6,107 nt of DNA from Streptomyces sp. NRRL F-2664 (lineage in GTDB: Bacteria; Actinomycetota; Actinomycetes; Streptomycetales; Streptomycetaceae). Under the pieces are notes generated by a model. It worked only from the letters and a program-made list of their open reading frames with translations. It had not been told where the DNA came from and made no database searches. Of this stretch, positions 1 through 4,561 are shown piece after piece (within the stretch, counting starts at the first letter, position 1; the number at the start of each line of letters is the position of its first letter). The stretch lies in assembly GCF_000719345.1 (NCBI RefSeq), contig NZ_JOFX01000104.1:1-6107 (forward strand). Direction: 5' to 3'. A program made the position numbers and the translations under genes.

Positions 1-111
1 GCCTTCCCCCTGGACCGACAGAACCCCCCAACAAGGTTCATCGTTGCAGCTCAGGAAGGCACTTTCGCGTTTCCGCCCCATAGCAGGCCGTACCCAAGTC
101 AAACGGCGAGG
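1..111. other. Non-coding flank downstream of the ISL3 remnant, possible IS end
   Basis: No credible gene is visible here. The stretch lies just downstream of the stop of the ISL3-type transposase remnant (which runs on the minus strand), where the outer end of that element would be expected. The 15 bases at 58-72 (GGCACTTTCGCGTTT) recur with one mismatch at 2005-2019, upstream of the CAP-like gene. That repeat is seen directly; reading it as IS terminal sequence is inference. No clear terminal inverted repeat pair or target-site duplication could be identified. Confidence 0.3.
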
Positions 112-246
112 CTAGGTTCTCTGGTGATTGCGGAGCGTAGCGAGAAGGATGCGCTTGCGGAGTAGAGGGAAGCCGACACGTCCGAACATGTGCCGTTTGA
201 GCATCTTGATGCGGTTGACGGCGCCTTCGACGTGGCCGGAGTTCCA
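112..246 (-). pseudogene. ISL3-family transposase, C-terminal remnant
   Basis: The reverse strand gives 44 codons ending in TAG (complement of 112-114). They begin WNSGHVEGAVNRIKMLKRHM and continue with FGRVGFPLLRKRILLA. This is the conserved C-terminal block of ISL3-family DDE transposases, where a W(S/N)SG-x-x-EG-x-VN-R-(I/L)-K motif carries the last catalytic acidic residue (the E of EG) and is followed by the KR-x-M-(Y/F)GR and LLR-(K/H)-R-(I/V)-LL signatures. Complete ISL3 transposases are roughly 400 or more residues, so about nine tenths is missing. Homology stops abruptly at the tryptophan codon (244-246), where sequence resembling the end of the neighbouring IS6-like element begins. 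The remnant cannot encode an active enzyme. Confidence 0.85.
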
Positions 247-247
247 C

Positions 248-316
248 GGGGGTGCTGTCACGTTGTCGGTGGGGTGATCGTTTGGGGGTGTGAGGAAGCC
301 GTTGGCGGCTGGTTGC
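248..316 (-). repeat. Putative outer terminus of the IS6-like element
   Basis: This stretch lies between the stop codon of the IS6-type transposase remnant (317-319) and the point where the ISL3 coding sequence resumes (246), so by position it should be the downstream end of the IS6-like element. On the minus strand 281-251 ends in CCGACAACGTGACAGCACC. A related 31-base stretch on the plus strand at 4370-4400 matches it at 23 of 31 positions without gaps, counted by hand. The proposal that both are IS termini is inference from position and repetition; the exact tip and any 8-bp target duplication were not resolved. Confidence 0.4.
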
Positions 317-690
317 TCAGGCTTCGGAGGGCACGTCGGCGGCGCCGGTGATCTGGTCCCAGATTGGGAAACGGACCCTCATTTCGAAGCGGTAGCGGTC
401 GGCGCTCATGAGGTGCCGGTGAGGTCGGAAATGGGGTGAGATCCCGGTGAACGCGGACAGGAACCGTTGTGCTCCGCCGACGCTACGGAATCCCTTCATC
501 GCGCGTTCCCGCTGCCTGGTGGGCTGGTGAGAGTTCCCCGCCCGGCTGTTCGAACCCTTGTGCGCACGGTGCTCACCGTCATCACCTTACGATGCGCCGC
601 CCCGTACGACTTCAGCTTGTCGGTGACGATCACCCTGGTCACCTGCCCGGTGGAGGTGAGGAGCCAGCGGAAGAAACGCCTGGCCGCAGC
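317..690 (-). pseudogene. IS6-family transposase, C-terminal half, frameshifted
   Basis: The reverse strand encodes the second half of an IS6-family DDE transposase. Reading from 690 leftwards, it gives ARRFFRWLL, then VIVTDKLKSYGAAHR (containing the second catalytic aspartate in VTDK). A one-base loss near 572-577 moves the frame, after which EHRAHKGSNSRAGNSHQPTR, QRERAMKGFRSVGGAQRFLS and AFTGISPHFRPHRHLM follow. These are the characteristic NRAENSHQPTRxRER-type motif (the N-x-x-EN glutamate is a glycine here, reading SRAGNSH) and the C-terminal FLS-x-F-x-x-I-x-x-HFRP-x-RH block. The stop is TGA at 317-319. Loss of the glutamate, the frameshift and loss of the N-terminal half make it non-functional. 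Homology ends sharply at 690, where an oppositely oriented IS6 piece begins. Confidence 0.88.
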
Positions 691-691
691 C

Positions 692-757
692 TGTCGGAAG
701 TTCGGCCAGACCTACGCCAACAGCCTGCGCCGACGGCGTCCGCGGCCCGGCGACAAA
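692..757 (+). pseudogene. IS6-family transposase, short internal remnant
   Basis: Twenty-two codons on the plus strand read CRKFGQTYANSL followed by RRRRPRPGDK, then TGA. This is the conserved stretch just before the catalytic core of IS6-family transposases (usual form RWCRKFG-x-x-YA-x-x-LRRR-x-x-R-x-GDKW). In an intact gene it would lie upstream of the ARRFFR and VTDK block seen at 317-690, but here it is on the other strand and its 5' end abuts the 5' end of that piece. About 60 residues that normally join the two parts, including the first catalytic aspartate, are absent. This implies either an inversion within one element or the debris of two copies. Confidence 0.8.
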
Positions 758-758
758 T

Positions 759-877
759 GATGTGGACCGCTCTGGCAGGCATTCCTCCGACGTTTCGATC
801 CGGAGCACACCTTCCGCCTCGCGAAGCAGACTCTGGGCTGGACCACCCCGAAATTCCGCACTCCGGAGGCAGCGGAC
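759..877 (+). pseudogene. DDE-type transposase remnant with WQAFLRRFD...HTFR motif
   Basis: The plus strand reads DVDRS, then after an apparent one-base loss near 773-774, WQAFLRRFDPEHTFRLAKQT followed by LGWTTPKFRTPEAAD. I recognise this as the C-terminal block of a family of actinobacterial putative transposases, normally continuing with RWTW-x-x-(I/V)AA-x-TQLRLAR. Here the match stops after the aspartate codon at 875-877 and unrelated residues follow. The conserved glutamate in EHTFR probably corresponds to the DDE glutamate, which is inference from the family pattern. The piece begins within two bases of the end of the IS6 remnant. It is a dead fragment; the exact IS family name is uncertain. 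Confidence 0.72.
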
Positions 878-907
878 GGATGCAGGTACCCGACGGAGCT
901 TCGGCAC

Positions 908-926
908 GTCCGGTTCCACTCCGGAC
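908..926. repeat. 6-bp perfect inverted repeat (hairpin)
   Basis: GTCCGG (908-913) and CCGGAC (921-926) are perfect inverse complements separated by 7 bases. It lies about 60 bases beyond the stop codon of the minus-strand CAP-like gene and may add to transcription termination, but it has no U-tract on either strand. Short GC-rich hairpins are frequent by chance in DNA of this composition. Confidence 0.25.
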
Positions 927-932
927 CTCACT

Positions 933-970
933 GGCTCGCCGACACGATCAACAGGCCCTCTCGGCGAGCC
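933..970 (-). terminator. 10-bp inverted repeat downstream of the CAP-like gene
   Basis: GGCTCGCCGA (933-942) and TCGGCGAGCC (961-970) are perfect 10-bp inverse complements around an 18-base loop. On the minus strand the structure begins 16 bases after the stop codon of the CAP-like gene at 987-989, which is the expected place for a factor-independent terminator. No U-rich run follows it; actinomycete terminators often lack one. The repeat is seen directly; the termination role is inference. Confidence 0.45.
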
Positions 971-986
971 CTGGGGACAGCAACTG

Positions 987-1910
987 TCATGCGCTCTGGA
1001 CGATGAGGTCCTCACTGCCGGGCTGGCTGGACTGGGCGACCTTCAGCCCGGTGAAGCCTTCGACGGGCGTGAACGTGTAGGACGGCTTGCCGGCCCCATC
1101 CCGCTTCATGGTCAGCGCCACCTCACCGACCTTCTTGTACGGGTTGTCGACGTCTTGCACGATCTCCTCGACATCGTACTTATAGGTTGCGCTGCGGTTG
1201 ATATCGACATTCACCGTGTGGGCGAGCAGGGCAGCTTTGCACGCGGCGGCAGGATCCGACTCCCCGTCCCAGGGAAGGGCCGGGCTCGTCGGCATGGGGC
1301 CCGGATCCGCCGACGTCAGCTTCAGCCGGTACTGACTCCTGTTACACACCTGGAAAGGAAGGATTGGAAGAGGCTTCCCGATATCCTTGGAACCGGTGCC
1401 GAGCGGAGCGTAGTCGGCCACGACCCACCAACCCTTGACGTTCCCCAGGGTCGTTGCACCGCACGCCTTGGCCCCAATGCTGACACCGATAAGGCCCTTC
1501 GCCATCATCCGCCGGAAGTCAGTGGTCTCGCCGGTAGATCCCCCCGTTTCATAGTCATAGTTTGATCGCTGGTCGTACCAGTAATCGATAGCCTGCCGCT
1601 TAGCATCGTCGAGATCGGTGGCCGACTGCGTGATGAAGGACCTCCCGTTTGGCGTCTTGTCGTAAAACTGGCTTGTAAGGCAAGAATTGGCGACCACCAA
1701 AGCCGCGGTCCCGTTGTGGTTGATCGGAGGAGTGTCCTCGTGCAGCGCGCGCTTCTCGTTGATCAGGTGGGTCCCATATACGTCTCCGGCGGCGGTGGTG
1801 CTTGACTGGCCCGCTTCGGATGTGTCGGCGGCGCTTGCGGGTGCGACGAAACACGTCGCGGCGATGGCCGCGGCCGGGAAGACGGCGGCAAGCTTGGTGG
1901 ACAGTTTCAC
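987..1910 (-). CDS. Secreted divergent CAP/SCP-domain-like protein
   Basis: The 307-residue protein begins at GTG 1908-1910, preceded on the minus strand by GACGAGGAGAATCC, a good ribosome binding site. Residues 1-27 form a typical Sec signal peptide (basic MKLSTK, hydrophobic core, cleavage after APASA). Residues about 45-175 resemble a CAP (SCP/PR-1/antigen 5) domain: an early helix INEKRALHE with P61-62, a cysteine at 77, QAIDYWYDQRSNYDY (103-120, like the AV-x-x-WY-x-E-x-x-x-YD segment), and GWWVVADYAPLG (160-171, like the CAP2 signature). The usual cavity residues seem lost: the GHFTQ-type motif is TTDFRR (129-134) and the GEN-type site is GRS. Residues about 186-307 form an unassigned C-terminal region with cysteines at 189 and 224. 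It is flanked by IS debris on the downstream side and is probably monocistronic. Function is unknown; an extracellular binding role is more likely than a His-dependent activity. CAP assignment is moderately sure. Confidence 0.85.
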   Translation of the reverse strand: MKLSTKLAAVFPAAAIAATCFVAPASAADTSEAGQSSTTAAGDVYGTHLINEKRALHEDTPPINHNGTAALVVANSCLTSQFYDKTPNGRSFITQSATDLDDAKRQAIDYWYDQRSNYDYETGGSTGETTDFRRMMAKGLIGVSIGAKACGATTLGNVKGWWVVADYAPLGTGSKDIGKPLPILPFQVCNRSQYRLKLTSADPGPMPTSPALPWDGESDPAAACKAALLAHTVNVDINRSATYKYDVEEIVQDVDNPYKKVGEVALTMKRDGAGKPSYTFTPVEGFTGLKVAQSSQPGSEDLIVQSA

Positions 1911-1912
1911 GG

Positions 1913-1920
1913 ATTCTCCT
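1913..1920 (-). promoter_or_regulatory. Ribosome binding site of the CAP-like gene
   Basis: On the minus strand AGGAGA (complement of 1915-1920) ends four bases before the GTG start codon at 1908-1910. It closely matches the anti-Shine-Dalgarno sequence and supports GTG as the start; the signal peptide begins immediately after it. Confidence 0.7.
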
Positions 1921-1968
1921 CGTCGAGGGTGTCTCCCTGCAGGCGCAAGAAGTCTTCGGGACCGGGGG

Positions 1969-1988
1969 ATCTCCTATGGGCAGGAGAT
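1969..1988. repeat. 7-bp perfect inverted repeat upstream of the CAP-like gene
   Basis: ATCTCCT (1969-1975) and AGGAGAT (1982-1988) are perfect inverse complements around a 6-base loop, about 60-80 bases upstream of the GTG start at 1910. It could be an operator or a 5' leader hairpin. Alternatively it may belong to an IS end. There is no direct evidence for either. Confidence 0.35.
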
Positions 1989-2205
1989 GTCGAAACCCAG
2001 ACTGGGCATTTTCGCGTTTTCCATCACGCAGTACACAGACCGAGTTTTCCGGCATCGCCGCCCGACGAGTCAACTGCCCGGGGGACCGAATGCCTCCCCC
2101 AATCGTGGGCACCAAGGAACCGGAACGGTGTCCCTCAGCTGGCCGACGGGGTGGTGGAGATACCCCTGACCGATCAGCCGACCCGATCGGAGGACCCCTG
2201 CATAA

Positions 2206-2292
2206 CTTCTGCTCCGCCGCGAAGCCGCTCGCCAGGACGCCGGAGCCGGGAAGGTACTCGGCGGCCTGGGCAAGCATCGGCTCGAATGGCGC
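2206..2292 (-). pseudogene. N-terminal remnant resembling ATP-dependent DNA ligase
   Basis: The reverse strand reads APFEPMLAQAAEYLPG followed by SGVLASGFAAEQK (29 residues). This matches the way many actinobacterial ATP-dependent DNA ligases begin: a P-(F/x)-EPMLA motif, a short variable stretch, then the segment leading to the active-site EQKFDG(Y/H)R motif. Here the sequence breaks immediately after the lysine that would be adenylated: the following bases do not encode FDG. The frame is also open upstream but without recognisable ligase sequence. Complete enzymes of this family are about 300-500 residues, so only the first part is preserved. Assignment rests on a short motif and is tentative. 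Confidence 0.45.
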
Positions 2293-2481
2293 GGGGTGAG
2301 AACCACTCGGGAATGGCCTCCTTGACCGCCCCTCCGGGCCTGGCACCGAATAGCCTTCCCCGTCGACGCGTGCGTGGCATGTGCGGTACAGCCAGAGGGC
2401 CCTGTCGGGTCAGGCTCCGGGGTGGAGTTCTGAAACCGGCATGATGACCATGCGCGGCTCCCCCTGTCCGGGTTCAGATGG
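2293..2481. other. No gene recognised
   Basis: This stretch lies between the ligase-like remnant and the end of the phosphatase remnant. On the minus strand the frame running into the ligase-like segment stays open upstream (for example ALWLYRTCHARVDGEG), but I do not recognise this as any family. No hairpin with a T-run, no tRNA and no IS terminus could be identified. It is probably intergenic DNA or decayed coding sequence. Confidence 0.35.
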
Positions 2482-2887
2482 TCATGGAGGTGGTGGCCTG
2501 GGGGCGTGCCAGTCGAGGCATAGGACGGTGTCGTCGTCCCTGGGCGGCCGGCCTTCGTAGGCGTCGGATACCGCGCCGACGAGGCATACGACTTCGCGGG
2601 GGTGGTCGTCGGCGGTCTTGCAGAGCAGGCCGGGCAGGTCGACGGCTTCGGCCTCGCGTTCCTGCATGCCGTCCGTGTGGAGCAGGAGCCGATCGCCGGG
2701 GCGCAGGTCGAGGTTCTGCCCGGTAGGCGCCCTGTATCGGAACGCCGAAGGGCATGTTCACGGCGAGGGCGAGTTCGGTGACCGTGCCGTCGCGCAGCCG
2801 GTACGGCCAGGGGTGGCCGGCGTTGACGAGCTGGGCGCTGGTGCCGCCGAGGGCGATGCGCAGGAGCTGGCCGGTGACGATGAGCAG
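2482..2887 (-). pseudogene. SpoIIE-type PP2C phosphatase, C-terminal remnant, frameshifted
   Basis: The reverse strand encodes the C-terminal part of the PP2C-like SpoIIE phosphatase domain found in actinobacterial Rsb-type regulators, which dephosphorylate anti-sigma-factor antagonists. From about 2887: [43 protein letters not shown]. Then after an apparent one-base change near 2726-2729: [20 protein letters not shown] (the LRPGDRL-x-x-x-TDG-(M/V)-x-E-x signature with a metal-binding aspartate), HPREVV, and finally [11 protein letters not shown], the typical end, with stop at 2482-2484. Full proteins have at least 400 residues, usually with PAS or GAF sensor domains; only about 135 residues remain. 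Homology stops around 2876-2887, exactly where the plus-strand IS256 remnant begins. Non-functional. Confidence 0.85.
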
Positions 2888-4070
2888 ACGGCCTTGAGCT
2901 CGTCCGCCAGGTCGCCGAGCGCCTGCTGCAGGAACTGATCGAGGCCGAGGCCACTGCGGGGAGCGGCGCAGAGTGGGGCGCGAGCGGACCGAGTCCTGCA
3001 CCGGCTGGCGCAACGGACACCGGGACAAGGCGGCTGCCGCCCAGGCCGGCGGCCTGGAGCTCTCGATTCCCAGCTGAGGGCAGGGAGCTTCTTCCCCAGC
3101 CTGCTCGAACGCCGACGCCGGATCGACCAGGCCCTCTACGCCATGATCACGGAAGCCTGCGTCCACGGCGTTTCGACCCGGTCCGCCGACGACCTGGTCA
3201 AAGCCCTCGGCTCGGACACCGGCATATCCAAGAGGGAGGCCTCGCGGATCTGCGCCGGCCCCGACGAACAGCCCGACGTGTCCCGCACCCGCCCCCTCGA
3301 CCACGTCCGGTCCCCCCTACGCCTTCCCCGACGCGACCTACGCCAAAGCGCGCGTGGAACACAGAATCGCCTCCCAGGCCACCGTCACCGCCACCGGCGT
3401 CACCGAAGACGGCGGCCGCGAAGTCGCATTTGTGACGGTCGGCGACAGCGAGACCGAGGTCTTCCGGTCCCCATTCCTACGCCACCTGCGGGAAAGCGGC
3501 CTGACCGGCGTTCGCCTGGTGATCTCCGACAGCCCCAGCGGCCTGGCCAAAGCCATCCGCAAAGTCATGACCGGTGCCGCCCGGCAGCGCTGCCGCGCGT
3601 CATGACCGGTGCCGCCCGGCAGCGCTGCCGCGCCCTCTTCGTCCGCAACGCCTTCGCCCTCACCCCCGAGGGCTCCGCGGAGATGGCCGCCGCGACCATC
3701 CGCGCCCTCTTCGCGCAGCCCGCCGCCGAAACGGTCCGATCCCACCACGACACCGCTGCCGACATGCCCGGAAAGCAGCTCCCCAAAGCCAAGGCCGTTC
3801 CAACCGACGCGAAGGAGGACCTGACCGCATTCGCCGACTTCCCGCAGCACTGAAAGAAGACCCAGTCGACCAACCCGCTCGCGAGATCAAGCGACGCTCA
3901 GACGTCGTCCAGGCCTTCCCCGACACTGCGGCCGCCAGCCGTCCGGCCACCGCGGCCATCGTCGAGCTCCACGACGAATGGACGCCTTCCCCCGCCGCTA
4001 CCCCTCCACCGAAAGCATGGACGGCCTCTACACAGACACCGAAACCAACCTGCCCGACACCACAGAATGA
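2884..4070 (+). pseudogene. IS256-family transposase, nearly full length, multiply frameshifted
   Basis: This is a decayed mutator-type (IS256) DDE transposase. In order: LELVRQVAERLLQELIEAEA (2893 onward), TGWRNGHRDK, GSFFPSLLERRRRIDQALYA, VHGVSTRSADDLVKALGSDT, GISKREASRICAG, DATYAKARVEHRIASQ (first catalytic D, preceded by FP), GGREVAFVTVGDSETE, FLRHLRESGLTGVRLVISDS (second catalytic D), the Q-R-C-R block, AKEDLTAFADFPQH, EIKRRSDVVQAFPDTAAASR, VELHDEW, ending DTETNLPDTTE and TGA at 4068-4070. Frame breaks are visible near 2976-2982, 3071 (one base lost), 3312-3317 (extra C in a C-run), 3564-3633 (35-bp duplication), 3845-3890 (deletion; the STNPLERLNREIK block is scrambled) and 3985-3990. 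The N-terminal start is missing: an in-frame TGA sits at 2881-2883, at the junction with the phosphatase remnant. It cannot make active transposase. Confidence 0.9.
3564..3633 (+). repeat. 35-bp perfect tandem duplication inside the IS256 remnant
   Basis: The 35 bases at 3564-3598 (starting GTCATGACCGGTGCCGCC) are repeated exactly at 3599-3633. Each copy contains the perfect 14-bp palindrome CGGCAGCGCTGCCG (3582-3595 and 3617-3630). One copy encodes the expected VMTGAARQRCRA transposase segment; the second copy is an addition. Since 35 is not a multiple of three, it shifts the frame. Slippage or unequal exchange promoted by the palindrome is a plausible cause (inference). Confidence 0.92.
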
Positions 4071-4437
4071 CCAGTTACACCACGACCAGGGACATGACCC
4101 TGGCCCGAGCCGCTGCCTGTTGCGCTCTCGGTATTCGGGGGCCGCCGCGACCGGCTGATCGCCGCGGGCAGTCTTCTGCCCTGGCAACAGTTCACCACGC
4201 ACTTCCGCGGACTCGAGCTGTACGAGGACGATACAGAGCACGCTGGCGGGCCAGCCACACGCTCGGGGCTCGGCCACGGAGGCCAACCGGTTCGCGCGAG
4301 TACTGGGTCACCTACAGGCCGATGCAGCGAGAGGCCACCGGCCCTCACTCGGCCCCAACACAGCGTCAGACGATCAAGCGTCCGACAAGTTGACAGTGCC
4401 GTTGCCCCCAAATTCGCGCCCCCCAACCCTCTTTTGA
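4071..4437 (+). other. Unassigned coding-like debris downstream of the IS256 remnant
   Basis: No intact gene is seen. Two plus-strand frames look protein-like. One, from about 4107, reads GGRRDRLIAAGSLLPWQQF then THFRGLELYEDD. The other, from about 4243 to the TGA at 4435-4437, reads EANRFARVLGHLQADAARG then DDQASDKLTVPLPPNS. They may be two parts of one frameshifted gene or pieces of two genes; I do not recognise either family. A small inverted repeat, CCAGGG (4086-4091) and CCCTGG (4098-4103), follows the transposase stop. The segment 4370-4400 resembles the IS6-side terminus at 251-281. Confidence 0.35.
4370..4400 (+). repeat. IS-terminus-like motif, inverted relative to 251-281
   Basis: This 31-base stretch begins ACGATCA, has CCGACAA in the middle and ends TTGACAGTGCC. 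It matches the reverse complement of 251-281 at 23 of 31 positions without gaps. The two copies lie on opposite strands with their tips facing outward, 4.1 kb apart. They are probably related IS ends; the TTGACA within it also resembles a -35 box, but no matching -10 was found at the right spacing. Confidence 0.4.
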
Positions 4438-4561
4438 CGTAGTCGGACGTGCGCGTCGACCTCCGATGTGACTCACTTTGAGTGCGATCATGGACGCTTC
4501 GCGACCCCGCTACACACGGGCGGGTGGTCAGAAATTCATCACCGAGAGACGGGAAAACAAG

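Larger units (their letters stand above)
1911..2205. other. Intergenic leader of the CAP-like gene
   Basis: No supported gene lies here. On the minus strand this is the upstream region of the CAP-like gene and must contain its promoter, but I see no convincing -35/-10 pair. It holds a 7-bp perfect inverted repeat at 1969-1988, a short CCCAG-A-CTGGG palindrome at 1996-2006, and at 2005-2019 a 15-base segment matching 58-72 at 14 of 15 positions. Some of this may be IS-derived. Overlapping open frames on both strands show no recognisable protein features and look like high-GC shadows. Confidence 0.45.

Noticed and set aside
587..1015. Minus-strand 142-codon open frame
   Set aside because: It cuts across several transposase remnants in the wrong frame and shows no family motifs; it is a shadow frame.
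469..1565. Long plus-strand open frames (469-1080 and 762-1565) across the transposase debris and opposite the CAP-like gene
   Set aside because: Their translations have no recognisable domains and are rich in R, P, G and S as expected for out-of-frame reading of high-GC DNA. The real signals in this span are the transposase motifs and the minus-strand signal-peptide protein with its RBS.
1687..2444. Plus-strand open frames opposite and upstream of the CAP-like gene
   Set aside because: No ribosome binding site, no signal or domain; the antisense reading of a strong minus-strand gene explains them.
1600..3020. Long minus-strand open frames (1600-2346 and 2070-3020)
   Set aside because: They overlap the CAP-like gene or the phosphatase remnant in a different frame and are dominated by R/P/S. 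Only the 29-codon ligase-like piece in the first frame has recognisable content.
3143..3853. 236-codon plus-strand open frame as an independent functional protein
   Set aside because: It is the IS256 transposase remnant. The N- and C-terminal parts are genuine transposase sequence, but the middle is out of frame between the extra C and the 35-bp duplication, so it is not a new gene.
3338..4286. Minus-strand open frames opposite the IS256 remnant
   Set aside because: They are antisense shadows of a clearly identified plus-strand transposase and contain no motifs of their own.
4067..4393. Plus-strand frame starting ATGA over the IS256 stop
   Set aside because: The overlap looks operon-like, but the translation has no recognisable feature and competes with two more protein-like frames in the same stretch.
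4390..4463. TTGACA (4390) and TTGACG (4434) as -35 boxes of a promoter for the beta-helix gene
   Set aside because: No acceptable -10 hexamer lies 16-18 bases downstream of either, and the first sits inside the IS-end-like motif.
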